This document shows positions 25,062-33,972 of a stretch of 64,000 bases of DNA, piece after piece. Positions within the stretch are counted from its first letter, which is position 1; the number at the start of each line of letters is the position of its first letter. The DNA lies in the NCBI GenBank assembly GCA_964575255.1, contig CAZNPZ010000010.1:8400-72399 (forward strand). Reading direction: 5' to 3'. The position numbers and the translations under genes are program-made. The stretch is from JAEZHK01 sp964575255. Lineage in GTDB: Bacteria > Bacillota > Clostridia > Christensenellales > Aristaeellaceae. A model generated the notes under the pieces. The model was given only the letters and a program-made list of their open reading frames with translations. It had not been told where the DNA came from and did no database searches.

Positions 25062-25850
25062 ATGCGCGAGGGAATCATATTCGGTCTGCGTACGCTGGGA
25101 AAGTATATCGTGCTGTTTTTGCTCAGTCTGATGTTTCTGGGGATGATCCCCCCAACGCAGCTTTGGCTGCAGGCGCTCTTAAACGCGGTGTTTCTGGCGG
25201 GATTCGCGCTGCTCACGCTGAATGAGGCGGGCGCTGTCGGCGAGCGCGCCGAGACGCTGCGCGTGACACTGGAAAGCCGCTGCGCCGAAGGCCTGAAGGT
25301 GGATCCTCTGGCGGAGGCGAGAGCGTACCGCCCCGCCACCGCCGTCGTTGGCTTCTTCGTCGCCGTGCTGCCACTTCTCGTCATCTCGCTTCTCAACCTC
25401 GCGTCGCTGCCCGCGCATCCGGAGTCCTTGGATCCGGCCAACTTCACGGTCTCCATAGAAGAGCAGCAGGCGGCGGAAAGCACGACGCTGCCGGAGGCGA
25501 CCCCGGCGGCGGGCGCGACACCCGCGCCCGTATCGGCGGCAGACACCACCCAGGCGGCGGGCGCGGCATCCGCGGAAGCCGCGTTGCCGGTCAACCCGTT
25601 CAACACTGTCGCGCGGCTCGCGTTCTCGCCGTTCATCGCGCTATACGGGCTGCTTGCAAACAATCTGATGCTGTTGTACGTCCTGATGGTGCCGCTGTCC
25701 TTCTTCCTGCCCGCGTTCGCGCTGGCGGGGTACCTCAGAGGCCCCAAACTGCGCGAAAAGAAGCTGGAAGCCATCAAAAAGGGCATCCGAGCCAAGAAGC
25801 GCAAGGAGAAGCGCGAGCGCAAGAACATGGGACCAAAACCAGAAGTATAG
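25062..25850 (+). CDS. Membrane protein of unknown function
   Basis: 262 residues from the ATG at 25062 with ACGGAGGAA in front. About five hydrophobic segments: YIVLFLLSLMFLGMI, LLNAVFLAGFALLTL, VVGFFVAVLPLLVISLL, FSPFIALYGLL and YVLMVPLSFFLPAFALAGYL. Between the third and fourth is a roughly 70-residue Ala/Pro/Thr-rich loop, probably outside. The C-terminal tail is strongly basic (KLREKKLEAIKKGIRAKKRKEKRERK), probably facing the cytoplasm. No family recognised. It may share the transcript of the preceding genes (gap 46 bases). Confidence 0.75.
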   Translation: MREGIIFGLRTLGKYIVLFLLSLMFLGMIPPTQLWLQALLNAVFLAGFALLTLNEAGAVGERAETLRVTLESRCAEGLKVDPLAEARAYRPATAVVGFFVAVLPLLVISLLNLASLPAHPESLDPANFTVSIEEQQAAESTTLPEATPAAGATPAPVSAADTTQAAGAASAEAALPVNPFNTVARLAFSPFIALYGLLANNLMLLYVLMVPLSFFLPAFALAGYLRGPKLREKKLEAIKKGIRAKKRKEKRERKNMGPKPEV

Positions 25851-25933
25851 AGACGTTGATAGCGCTGCGCAGGCGTTTTGACACAAAGTTAGAATCGACC
25901 GTTTTGGCCATCGCCGCATGCTTTGTATAAACC

Positions 25934-25962
25934 TTGTCAGTAGGTAAAAACTGTGCTATAAT
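25934..25962 (+). promoter_or_regulatory. Promoter of the rsmD-coaD operon
   Basis: TTGTCA (25934-25939), 17 bases, TATAAT (25957-25962) with an extended TGC in front. Confidence 0.75.
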
Positions 25963-25984
25963 GCGCTGTATGGGTGGTGTTGGG

Positions 25985-26536
25985 ATGCGCATTATCGCAG
26001 GTACGGACAGGGGACGCAAGCTGTTCGCGCCGGAGGGAGTCGAAACCCGGCCCACCGCCGACCGCGTGCGGGAATCGCTGTATAATATCCTGGGAACAAG
26101 GGTCATGGACGCGAACGTCCTCGACCTGTTCGCCGGTTCCGGCGCGCTGGCGTTGGAGGCGTTAAGCCGTGGCGCTTTGTTCGCGGCGTTCGCGGACATC
26201 GACCCCAAGGCGATCCGCGTGATCGAGCGGAACATTCAGCTCATGCGAGTTGAAGGCAGAACGCATCTGGTGCGCGCCGACTGGCGCGACGCGCTGAGGC
26301 GTTTTCAAGGGCGGCGCTTCTCGCTGGTATTCCTTGATCCGCCCTACCGCATGCTGGATGTGTACGCGTCGGCGGCGGACGAAATGCGCAGAATAAACCT
26401 GCTCGCGGAAGGCGCAGTTCTCGTGATGGAACACGCGGCAAAAACGCCGCTTGCCCTTCCCACCGGGTTTGAAATTTTCGATGAGCGGCGATACGGCGAT
26501 ACCGCCGTCGCGCTGGTACGGGAGAACGACCCATGA
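25985..26536 (+). CDS. rsmD: 16S rRNA (guanine966-N2)-methyltransferase RsmD
   Basis: 183 residues from the ATG at 25985. Starts upstream of the promoter's -10 box are impossible; ATG 25970 is an alternative. It methylates G966 of 16S rRNA with S-adenosylmethionine. The RsmD pattern is complete: MRIIAGTDRGRKLFAPEG, TRPTADRVRESLYNIL, the SAM loop LDLFAGSGALALEALSRGA and the catalytic LVFLDPPY. It overlaps coaD by four bases, a very common pairing in Firmicutes. Confidence 0.94.
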   Translation: MRIIAGTDRGRKLFAPEGVETRPTADRVRESLYNILGTRVMDANVLDLFAGSGALALEALSRGALFAAFADIDPKAIRVIERNIQLMRVEGRTHLVRADWRDALRRFQGRRFSLVFLDPPYRMLDVYASAADEMRRINLLAEGAVLVMEHAAKTPLALPTGFEIFDERRYGDTAVALVRENDP

Positions 26537-27009
26537 TCGCAGTCTACCCCGGCAGCTTTGACCCGCCCACCGTCGGGCATCTGGACATCATCCGGCGCTC
26601 TTCGGCGCTGTTTGAGAAGGTCTACGTGGCGGTCTTGATCAACCCTGCCAAGAAGCCGCTGTTCCCCGCCGAGACGAGGCAAACGCTGCTCGCGCGCTGC
26701 GCACGCCCGCTCGACAACGTGGAAGTCCTGTCGGACACGGGATTGCTCGCGGATGTCACGCGCAGGCTGGGCGCGGACTGCGTGGTCAAAGGCCTCCGGA
26801 GCGAGGCGGACTACGCGTCGGAGCGCACCGCCGCCGCTGCGATGCAGGCGATGTTCGGGGTGGAGACGCTGTTCCTGCCGTCCGACCCCGCGATCGACTA
26901 CGTATCCGCTTCCATCGCGCGCGAAATGATGCGGTTCGGCCGCGAGCCGCGCGGGCTGGTTCCCGACGAGATTCTGGACGAGGTCATGGCCGCCTTCAAG
27001 GCGATTTGA
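26533..27009 (+). CDS. coaD: Phosphopantetheine adenylyltransferase
   Basis: 158 residues; the ATG overlaps the rsmD stop (ATGA). It makes dephospho-CoA from phosphopantetheine and ATP, the penultimate step of CoA synthesis. Motifs are AVYPGSFDPPTVGHLDIIRR (nucleotide-binding TxGH), KGLRSEADYASE and the C-terminal VSASIAREM, corresponding to the ISSSxVRE motif. Length is typical. Confidence 0.95.
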   Translation: MIAVYPGSFDPPTVGHLDIIRRSSALFEKVYVAVLINPAKKPLFPAETRQTLLARCARPLDNVEVLSDTGLLADVTRRLGADCVVKGLRSEADYASERTAAAAMQAMFGVETLFLPSDPAIDYVSASIAREMMRFGREPRGLVPDEILDEVMAAFKAI

Positions 27010-27048
27010 TTGCATGAAAACTTTCGATTCGTAAAGGGGATGGAACCG

Positions 27049-27708
27049 ATGGAACGCGATCAGGACAAGTTCTTTGAAGACGAGCGCAAACCGCAAAAGC
27101 AGGGGGAACAACGCCCGGAGCCGCAGGGTGACGGCGCTCCGTATGAGAACGACGACGACCACACGTATCTGATGAACCTTCTGGATTTCCTGCAGGACGC
27201 CATCGAGGGCGGGAGTTCCATGCCGCTGACTTCCAAAAAGCTGGTGGACGCGACGATGTGCCTTGACATCATCAAGGACATCCGCGGCAACCTGCCGCTG
27301 GCAATCCAGTATGCCGAACAGGTGATGCGCGACAGGGAGCGCATCCTGGCGACCGCGGAGCGTACGGCGGCCAGCAAGATCCAGTCCGCGGACGTCCGCG
27401 CCAACGCCGCGCTGGACGACGCCGCCGCCCGCTCGCAGGAGATCCTGGAGCAGGCGGAGAGCCACGCCGACAAAATCGTCAAGGACGCCGAGATTCGCGC
27501 CCGCGCGATGATCGACCAGCATCAGGTGACGGCCACCGCGCAGAATGAGGCGCGCGAGATCGTCAACGACGCCCGCGCCGAGGCCAACGAACGCCGCCTT
27601 GCGGCCAGCGCCTACAGCGAGGAACTGATGATCAACGTGGAGAAGGAATTGCAGCGCGCCTGCGACATGATCCGCCAGCGCAGGCAACAGCTTCTGAATG
27701 AGCAGTAG
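27049..27708 (+). CDS. Coiled-coil protein, DivIVA/ATPase-B-subunit-like
   Basis: 219 residues from ATG 27049 (AAAGGGG about ten bases before; ATG 27040 abuts that site). The first 40 residues are acidic and disordered-looking. The rest is one long helix: IKDIRGNLPLAIQYAEQVMRD, RTAASKIQSADVRANAALDD, then EILEQAESHADKIVKDAE and EAREIVNDARAEANERR. The spacing of Ala/Glu/Arg heptads resembles the cell-division/ATPase-subunit-B-like proteins found after coaD in Clostridia. No membrane segment. A role in cell division or scaffolding is possible but unproved. A strong terminator follows. Confidence 0.75.
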   Translation: MERDQDKFFEDERKPQKQGEQRPEPQGDGAPYENDDDHTYLMNLLDFLQDAIEGGSSMPLTSKKLVDATMCLDIIKDIRGNLPLAIQYAEQVMRDRERILATAERTAASKIQSADVRANAALDDAAARSQEILEQAESHADKIVKDAEIRARAMIDQHQVTATAQNEAREIVNDARAEANERRLAASAYSEELMINVEKELQRACDMIRQRRQQLLNEQ

Positions 27709-27727
27709 TACCCCGGTATCTATCATC

Positions 27728-27768
27728 AATCCCCCGGCCGCTTTCCTGCGACCGGGGGATTTGTTGTT
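27728..27768 (+). terminator. Terminator after the coiled-coil gene
   Basis: AATCCCCCGG and CCGGGGGATT arms, 14-base loop, then TTGTTGTT. It lies between convergent genes. Confidence 0.75.
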
Positions 27769-27793
27769 ACTTGGAGAACTAAGGGATAGATCA

Positions 27794-28504
27794 TTACGGC
27801 GCGATGTTCGTCACCGCGACATATTTGTTGTACATATACCCGGTCTTGCCCGCGTAGGTCACCTTGCTCCACTTGGAGCCGATCTTCAGGATCACGATGT
27901 CGGCGCCCGCCGGCGCGGATTTCAGTATCGTGCCGGACGAGGAGCCGGTCTTCCGCAGGTTCACAGCCGCGGTGGTCACGCCGTACGCGCCGTTGGTGAT
28001 ATATTCCTTGTACACATAGCCGGTATCGAGGCTGGGCACCAGCTGCACCTCATACCAGTTGCCATACTTCCCCAGAACCGCCAGCGCGTTCGCCGGGGTC
28101 AGGTAGCGGTCTACGTCGTAGGAAGTGCCGGGGCCGGTGCGCAGGCACACTTTGCTGGTGGCGTATTTCGTCTTGATGCGCGCCATCGCGCCCCAGTCGG
28201 AGAGCGTGGTCACGTTCACCATCTGGACAATATAGCGGTTGTACACGTAGCCGGTCAGCCCTGTCTTGACGACGCGGATGTTGTCCCAGGATTTCCCCGC
28301 CGACAGAATGATCACGCGGTCCCCGTGGAAAGCCCAACCGCGAATGGCCTTCGCGGTGCTGGGGCCGGAGCGCACGTTGACCGAACCGTTCCCAGAGGGC
28401 ATTCGGATGACACCCATCTTGACGGCGGCGGTTGCGGCACTGGATAGCGCCAGCAAAAGAACAAGCGACAGGGCAAGGACGCGAGGCGCGGTTTGGTGTT
28501 TCAT
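27794..28504 (-). CDS. Secreted protein with three bacterial SH3 repeats
   Basis: 236 residues from the ATG at 28504 (GGGAGG eight bases upstream; ATG 28510 is too close). A signal peptide RVLALSLVLLLALSSAATAA is clear, with no lipobox. Three SH3b-type repeats follow, each starting with VNVRSGPS-like and ending GYVYNRYI-like text: GSVNVRSGPSTAKAI...GYVYNRYI, SKVCLRTGPGTSYDV...GYVYKEYI and AAVNLRKTGSSSGTI...GYMYNKYV. SH3b domains usually bind peptidoglycan or other wall polymers. No catalytic domain is attached, so this is probably a wall-binding or accessory protein. Confidence 0.85.
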   Translation of the reverse strand: MKHQTAPRVLALSLVLLLALSSAATAAVKMGVIRMPSGNGSVNVRSGPSTAKAIRGWAFHGDRVIILSAGKSWDNIRVVKTGLTGYVYNRYIVQMVNVTTLSDWGAMARIKTKYATSKVCLRTGPGTSYDVDRYLTPANALAVLGKYGNWYEVQLVPSLDTGYVYKEYITNGAYGVTTAAVNLRKTGSSSGTILKSAPAGADIVILKIGSKWSKVTYAGKTGYMYNKYVAVTNIAP

Positions 28505-28597
28505 TCTCATTTCCTCCCAATTTGGGCGCTGCGGTTATTGGATGCTGAGAGATCGGGAAATGTTCCAGCTTTGCCATATTTTCTTTTTTAGCGCGAT

Positions 28598-28626
28598 TTG
28601 ACAAGCGCAACAGGGAATGCTATGAT
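28598..28626 (+). promoter_or_regulatory. Promoter of the GT2-GtrA gene
   Basis: Perfect TTGACA (28598-28603), 17 bases, TATGAT (28621-28626). It lies 34 bases before the ATG. Confidence 0.8.
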
Positions 28627-28660
28627 ACGTGGGGATTTTTGTTGGGAGCGTGGGCATGGG

Positions 28661-29701
28661 ATGAATACGACCACGGCGGTGTTGATTCCCGCATACAAAC
28701 CAAACGAGCGGATGATCACACTGATCGGGGCACTGAAGGAACTGGGGCTTACGCGCCTGATCGTCGTGGACGACGGCAGCGGCGATGAATACGCGCCAAT
28801 TTTTGATAAAGCAACCGCCGCGGGCGCGGAGGTGCTTACCCACCCGCTCAACCGCGGCAAAGGCGCTGCGCTGAAAACGGGGCTGAAGCATCTTCTGAAA
28901 ACCGGGCCGTGCCCGGTGGTCACCGCCGACGCGGACGGCCAGCACGCGCCGGAGGACGTACTGCGCATCGCGAAAAAACTTCAGGAAGCGCCGGACGCGC
29001 TGGTGCTGGGCGTCCGCGACAAGTCCAAAATGCCGCCCCGCTCCAAATTTGGAAACACCATGACCTGCTGGACGCTGGGCCTTGTCAGCGGGCTGTGGGT
29101 CGAGGACACGCAGACGGGCCTAAGAGGCCTGCCCGCGTACGTGCTGGACGCGATGTCCAAGCTGGACGGCGACCGCTACGAGTACGAGATGAGCATGCTG
29201 CTGTACGCGCGAAAGGAGCGCATGCGGGTCGAACAGGTGGTCATTGACACCATCTACATCGACAACAACCGGGGTTCCAGCTTCCACGTGCTTCGGGACA
29301 GCCTGCTCGTCTATGGAACGCTGGTACGCCAGCTGATCGCGTTTCTGGGCTCCTCGGCGGTCGCGGCGGTGATTGACCTCTCGATCTTCACAATCCTGAA
29401 CCTGATTTATCCGGGGCTCCTCATGGTGGCGGTGGTGGCCGCGCGCGCGGTCAGTTCCACGGTCAACTACCTGATCAACCGGAACGTGGTTTTCAAGGCG
29501 GACGGCGGGATCCGCTCGGTCATCCGGTACTACACGCTGGTGTGCGTGATGGTGATCCTGAGCTACGTAATCATCCGGCTGCTCGGCCTCGTCCACATCC
29601 CGGCGCTGCCCGCGAAGATTCTGGGGGACGCGATGCTGCTCGCGTTCAACTACCACGTCCAGCGGCGTCTTGTATTCCTCAACAAGAAGAAGCGATCATA
29701 A
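28661..29701 (+). CDS. Glycosyltransferase family 2 fused to a GtrA-like membrane domain
   Basis: 346 residues from the ATG at 28661. Residues 1-210 are a GT-A glycosyltransferase: TAVLIPAYKPNERM, LIVVDDGSGDEYAPI, NRGKGAALKTGL, TADADGQHAPED (the metal-binding DAD) and DTQTGLRGLP. Residues 220-346 are a four-helix GtrA-like domain (LIAFLGSSAVAAVIDLSIFTILN, STVNYLINRNVVF). Such fusions resemble polyprenyl-phosphate sugar transferases feeding cell-surface glycan decoration, with GtrA as the membrane partner. Donor and acceptor unknown. It is monocistronic by context, and repeat array R2a follows. Confidence 0.88.
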   Translation: MNTTTAVLIPAYKPNERMITLIGALKELGLTRLIVVDDGSGDEYAPIFDKATAAGAEVLTHPLNRGKGAALKTGLKHLLKTGPCPVVTADADGQHAPEDVLRIAKKLQEAPDALVLGVRDKSKMPPRSKFGNTMTCWTLGLVSGLWVEDTQTGLRGLPAYVLDAMSKLDGDRYEYEMSMLLYARKERMRVEQVVIDTIYIDNNRGSSFHVLRDSLLVYGTLVRQLIAFLGSSAVAAVIDLSIFTILNLIYPGLLMVAVVAARAVSSTVNYLINRNVVFKADGGIRSVIRYYTLVCVMVILSYVIIRLLGLVHIPALPAKILGDAMLLAFNYHVQRRLVFLNKKKRS

Positions 29702-29740
29702 CAATACGGGATGCATCTTGGACTCATACTTCAATGGACT

Positions 29741-29945
29741 CCGTTCTGCTTCACTCGTATCCGGCGACATGCGCGCCGACTTCAGTAGCTTCCGTTCTGC
29801 TTCATTCTTTCCGGCGCCGCCAGAAACGCGTTTGGCCCACCAGTTGCGAACACTGGTGGGCCAAACATTACCTTCAGTCAGCGGGCCGCCCGAAATCCGT
29901 CAGGATTTCAGGCCCGCGCAGTAACCCCTCGCAATGAAAATCTGC
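29741..29945 (+). repeat. Structured intergenic repeat R2, copy a
   Basis: This fills the 255-base space between two convergent genes. It contains CCGGCGACATGCGCGCC, a 15-bp perfect hairpin at 29830-29866 (GTTTGGCCCACCAGT arm), then AGTCAGCGGGCCGCCC and a compound stem at 29881-29917 (outer GCGGGCC, inner GAAATCC). A final hairpin around TGCGAAGCA ends near 29945. The same modules occur at 56754-56953 and 61022-61221. Unique to this copy, CCGTTCTGCTTCA is repeated at 29741-29753 and 29792-29804, each before a CCGGCG. Confidence 0.8.
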
Positions 29946-29956
29946 GAAGCAGCGTT

Positions 29957-32900
29957 TTATTGCTCAAAACTGCATTTCCACGCCGCGACGCCAGTGCCGG
30001 GGAACGCGTCCGAGAGGCGGCGATTGAGCGCGTCCAGCGTCACGCCTTCCTTCATCACGACCTGCAGGTAGCCGCCGCCGCCCGCGCCGCAGATCATGCG
30101 CCCATCCAGAAGATCGTCGATGGCGACGAAGATCAGGTCGATACAGGTGTTGGTGCCGCCCGCGTCCAGCCGCTTCGAGAGCTCCCAGTGCGCGCTGAGC
30201 ATCCGCGAAAAGCTGTCAATGTCGCCCGCCTCCAGCGAGCGCGCCATGTCGCGCGCGAGGCCCTGAATCTCCTTCAGGATCATGACCGCCTCCGGTTCCC
30301 CGGCGATGTAGCGGCCCATGACCTCCCGGAGAAGGCCGCGCGCGAGGCGGCGCTGGCCGGTATAGATCAGGCAGAACCGTTCTTCCAGCCTCTCCAGCGT
30401 TTCGGGCGGGATCTCAAGCTGACGGGCGGAGACTTCCTGCCACGCGCCGGGCGCGCTGGTCAAGAGCTTGATCCCAGGGATCATGCCGCCCGCCTGATCC
30501 TGCCAGCCGCCGCCGGTCGACATCAGCTGCTCCGCGCAGAGAACGCGGCCGATCTTATCAAGAAGCGGCATTTCGATCCCGAAGAAGTCGCAGATGGCCG
30601 TCACGCACGCACCGGCCAGGATGCTGCTGGTACCCAGACCCGACCCGCGCGGAATACCCCTGACCTGCGTGGACAGCTTGAACCCGCCGCCGAGCCGGTC
30701 GAGAATCTCGTTCAGCGGCGCTTCGGCGCGCGGCGGCAAAATGCCTGAGGCCACCAGCGTCGCCTTGTGCAGCGCGAACGAATCAAACGGGTTGGAACAG
30801 TCCAGCGCTTCGCGGATGTCGGTGAACTCGCCGTACGCGCCGGAGTCGCCGCTTGCGAATACCAGCATCTTTTCGGGAATGCGCTCGATCCTGGCCTCCA
30901 CCGGCATCTTCCCGCCGACGCGGATCGCGGCGTTCAAAACCGTGCCGCCGTTTTCGTTGCAGTAGGGCGGCGTGTCCGACCAGCCGCCGCCGAAGTTGAC
31001 GCGAAGCGGCAGCCGCGCGATGGACTTTTCCTTTTTGATGGAAACCCCGGTGTCAAACCGGAGATGCTTCACGCTCTCGGAATAAATCGCCTCCCGGATC
31101 AGCCGGAATGCCTCGCCCTCATAGAGCGCCTTCCGGGACGGCACGAGCCGGGACAGGTAATAGTGCATCCGCACCGCGTCGGACGGCATGCCGTCCGCTT
31201 CGGCAGTCAGCGCCTCCGCCTTCTTCTGAAGGCGCGCAATCTGTTTCTCGGTTGGCTCGCGCCCGGCAAACACACTCGAAGCTTCGGCGGCGGGGCGGCG
31301 GGACTCGATCATCGCCATGAATTTTTCAAAGCGCACGCGCTCATCCAGTTCGTCCTGCCAGTCCAGGATCGCCTGCCCATCCGCCTGTTCAAAGCCGTCA
31401 CGCAGGCTGATCCGCTCGCCCTCCGGCAACGAGGACGTAAGTTTCAAATCATGAACCGGCCTCAATTCCGCGGTCAGGCGGGGCTTGGCGACGAGCTCCA
31501 GCGCGGCGCGCGCCGCGTCGATCGCGGTATCCCGAACCGGAAACAGCTTCGCCGTCCATAATGTGCGCTCTTGCCCGTCCCAAACCGCCTCCGGCGGAAG
31601 ACAGGCCGCCGTAAGGAACCGCGAAATGGGTCTCCCCAGAAACACCGCGTCCTTCGGGTTGTCTGAGACGCCGTAGAGCCGGGCCGAAAAGCGCCCGTCC
31701 CGGAGCTTCACCACATGCAGCGCGGTGAAATCGGGCACGCGTTCTCCGGAAAGCGTCGCGCAGGAGACCACCGCGCCCCGCCCAATGACCGTTTCCGGGC
31801 CGATCAGGCTGTCCTCGATATAACTGCCCGTGCCAATCCGCGCGGACGGGTGGATGGAACTGCCGGAGGCCGCGAAGTCGCCGCCCTCCCGGTTCGTGCC
31901 CACCATGCGCCGCCAACCAAGCGCTTTGTAGGCTTCCGCCTCTTCCACCATGAAGTGCGCAAGCTCGACCGTGGTGCCGAAGTGGATGAACGCGGCGGGC
32001 GACAGGTGCATCAGGTTCAGGCGGTAGCGGTGCAGAAGCGGCCACAGTTTTTCGCGCATCGCGCGGAGTTCCGGCGTAAAGTCGCCCTCCGGCTTCTCCC
32101 GGTGGTACTGTTCCAGCGTCGCCTCGGCGGCCAGCGGGTATAGAAAGTCCGCGTAGAAGCTGAGCCGCGCCCTGGGCGACAGGCAGGCGGCGAGCTTTAC
32201 GGGATCAATCTCGCCGTCCGTCTCGATGAGCGTCAGAAGGTCGCGGCACAGTTCGCTGTCCATCAAGACCGCGCCGGTGTCCAGCGCGACGCGCCCCCGG
32301 TCGTCCACCGCGCCCGCGGCGCGAAGCTCTTCTTCCGGCAGCTTGTGCAGAAACCGCGCGACATCGCCGTTTTCGTCCGCGAGGAACACGCCGTGCTGCA
32401 CGCCGTGCGCGAGGCTCTCGCGGGTGGAAAGCGCCGCCGCGCCCGCGAAGTGAAAATCGATCTGCAGCGGGTTGAATAAAAGCAGCACGTCGCCGGAAGC
32501 CACCAGCACGCCGTCCTTCATGCGACCGGGCACGGCGCTCATGCCGATGATGAACTCATCAAACAGCGTGGAACGGCGGCCTGAAGGCAGCATCCGCGGC
32601 ACCGGCGAAAACAGTTTGCCGCAGGCGGAGTATTGCGGCGCGCGGCGGCTGTCGCCGCCGGAATGGATGATCAGCGCCCGGCGGCCTTTCAAGGGATCCC
32701 GTCCCTCTCGTTCGCGGATCAGGTGCAGCGCCGCGATCGTCGCGCCGCCGGAGCCGATGCGTGCGCCGTCCGGATCGGGCAGCACCATGTACTTCGTGTC
32801 TTTGGGCAGCATGCCCCGCTCCAGCCGGTAGTCGATCTGGCGGCGATAGGATGCGGCCTGCGCCTCGTTGGACGCCGTCAGGATCACATAGTCCCAACCG

Positions 32901-32992
32901 GGCAGGTTTCCCGCACCGTCCAGCGACTGGCGATAATAGCCGTATGCGTCCTGGTAGGACTGTTCGAGAAACATCTGGTGCAGGTCGTTCAT
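29957..32992 (-). CDS. fkp: Bifunctional fucokinase / fucose-1-phosphate guanylyltransferase
   Basis: 1011 residues, slightly longer than the Bacteroides Fkp (about 950). It makes GDP-L-fucose from free L-fucose: a C-terminal GHMP kinase phosphorylates fucose and an N-terminal pyrophosphorylase adds GMP. The N-terminal part has LPDPDGARIGSGGATIAAL and HSGGDSRRAPQYSACGKLF, as in fucose pyrophosphorylases, then left-handed beta-helix-like text (IHPSARIGTGSYIEDSLIGP). The kinase part has RLPLRVNFGGGWSDTPPYC, the GHMP loop IPRGSGLGTSSILAGA (about residue 777) and MICGAGGGGYLQVV. It is coupled to the upstream PHP gene by a four-base overlap. GDP-fucose is the donor for fucosyltransferases such as the one at 45446. 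Confidence 0.88.
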   Translation of the reverse strand: MNDLHQMFLEQSYQDAYGYYRQSLDGAGNLPGWDYVILTASNEAQAASYRRQIDYRLERGMLPKDTKYMVLPDPDGARIGSGGATIAALHLIREREGRDPLKGRRALIIHSGGDSRRAPQYSACGKLFSPVPRMLPSGRRSTLFDEFIIGMSAVPGRMKDGVLVASGDVLLLFNPLQIDFHFAGAAALSTRESLAHGVQHGVFLADENGDVARFLHKLPEEELRAAGAVDDRGRVALDTGAVLMDSELCRDLLTLIETDGEIDPVKLAACLSPRARLSFYADFLYPLAAEATLEQYHREKPEGDFTPELRAMREKLWPLLHRYRLNLMHLSPAAFIHFGTTVELAHFMVEEAEAYKALGWRRMVGTNREGGDFAASGSSIHPSARIGTGSYIEDSLIGPETVIGRGAVVSCATLSGERVPDFTALHVVKLRDGRFSARLYGVSDNPKDAVFLGRPISRFLTAACLPPEAVWDGQERTLWTAKLFPVRDTAIDAARAALELVAKPRLTAELRPVHDLKLTSSLPEGERISLRDGFEQADGQAILDWQDELDERVRFEKFMAMIESRRPAAEASSVFAGREPTEKQIARLQKKAEALTAEADGMPSDAVRMHYYLSRLVPSRKALYEGEAFRLIREAIYSESVKHLRFDTGVSIKKEKSIARLPLRVNFGGGWSDTPPYCNENGGTVLNAAIRVGGKMPVEARIERIPEKMLVFASGDSGAYGEFTDIREALDCSNPFDSFALHKATLVASGILPPRAEAPLNEILDRLGGGFKLSTQVRGIPRGSGLGTSSILAGACVTAICDFFGIEMPLLDKIGRVLCAEQLMSTGGGWQDQAGGMIPGIKLLTSAPGAWQEVSARQLEIPPETLERLEERFCLIYTGQRRLARGLLREVMGRYIAGEPEAVMILKEIQGLARDMARSLEAGDIDSFSRMLSAHWELSKRLDAGGTNTCIDLIFVAIDDLLDGRMICGAGGGGYLQVVMKEGVTLDALNRRLSDAFPGTGVAAWKCSFEQ

Positions 32993-33813
32993 GTCACAAG
33001 TCCTTTCAACCTCATTGCCTCAATGGGCACATCCATCTGTCCCACGCGGGAGTGTCCAAAGCTGCCATGGCAGTCCGACCCGGCCGTGACGATCAAATCC
33101 CGATCGAGGCACAGGGCGAGTAGCGCTTTTGTAAGCTCCGGCGCGTGCAGCGGGTAGTAGCACTCGACGCCGTCCAAGCCACGGTCAAGGAGCGCATGGA
33201 GATTCTGGAAAAAGGCGTCCTCGTCCGGATGCGGCACGGTCGCCCACGGGTGCGCCAGCACCGCACGGCCTCCGGCCTTATGAACCAGGCGGATCGTCTC
33301 CTCCATCGCCGGGAAGCCCGCTTCCTCGTAGGTCACGCCGTACTGCCGGTAGAGCGCGAGCCCGTCCCGGATCGCCTGCGTCACACCGCGCCGGTAGAGG
33401 TACTCCAACCCCTTCCAACCGCCAAGCGAAGCGTCGCGCTCATAGGCGTCATAGTCCGCGAGCGAGAGTCCGGGGTATTCCTCCGCCATCCTTCTTACCA
33501 GCTCGACGCTCATGTCGTCCAGCTTTTTCCGGTTGTCCGCGAGCAGCGCGGAAAAATCAAGATCGGAAAAATCCGCGCCGTAGGCCAGAATGTGATGGAA
33601 TCGGCCGTCCGCGATGCACTCGGTCTCCACGCCGCGAAGAAACCTTATCCCCGCCGCGCGGGCAAGGGGTTCGGTCTCAAGGCTTCCGGCGGTCAGTTCA
33701 TGGTCGGTTACTGCGATCAGGCCCACGCCGTACATGACCGCTTCGCGCACGATTTCAACGGGCGTCAGCGCGCTGTCGGAGTGGGTCGAATGGATGTGCA
33801 GGTCTGCGTACAT
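32989..33813 (-). CDS. PHP-domain phosphoesterase
   Basis: 274 residues from the ATG at 33813 (GGAAAG ahead; an in-frame TTG at 33834 adds seven residues). The PHP metal-binding motifs are all there: YADLHIHSTHSD at the start, AVTDHE, a GVETE motif, HPWATVPHPD and the C-terminal GSDCHG. Relatives such as YciV/RnaseAM hydrolyse nucleotide 3',5'-bisphosphates or short RNA 5' ends; others have histidinol-phosphatase activity. The insertion between residues 100 and 180 is the usual helical one. It lies first in the operon with fkp; a metabolic link to fucose is not obvious. Confidence 0.85.
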   Translation of the reverse strand: MYADLHIHSTHSDSALTPVEIVREAVMYGVGLIAVTDHELTAGSLETEPLARAAGIRFLRGVETECIADGRFHHILAYGADFSDLDFSALLADNRKKLDDMSVELVRRMAEEYPGLSLADYDAYERDASLGGWKGLEYLYRRGVTQAIRDGLALYRQYGVTYEEAGFPAMEETIRLVHKAGGRAVLAHPWATVPHPDEDAFFQNLHALLDRGLDGVECYYPLHAPELTKALLALCLDRDLIVTAGSDCHGSFGHSRVGQMDVPIEAMRLKGLVT

Positions 33814-33972
33814 GCGATACTTTCCAATCTTCAATACTCAACCTGTTGGTTGGAATGGGTGCTCCATATTCTCAGAGATGAACGTACTCATCCTTTGTAA
33901 TCCCGGAGAGGGTCGATAGGGCGTGAGCCCTTTCCACATTCAGGAATTCCATCGTTCCACGCTCTTGGGGGC

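Noticed and set aside
29741..29945. R2 as an insertion sequence or transposon end
   Set aside because: No transposase, no terminal inverted repeats of the whole element and no target duplications are seen; a small non-autonomous element cannot be excluded.
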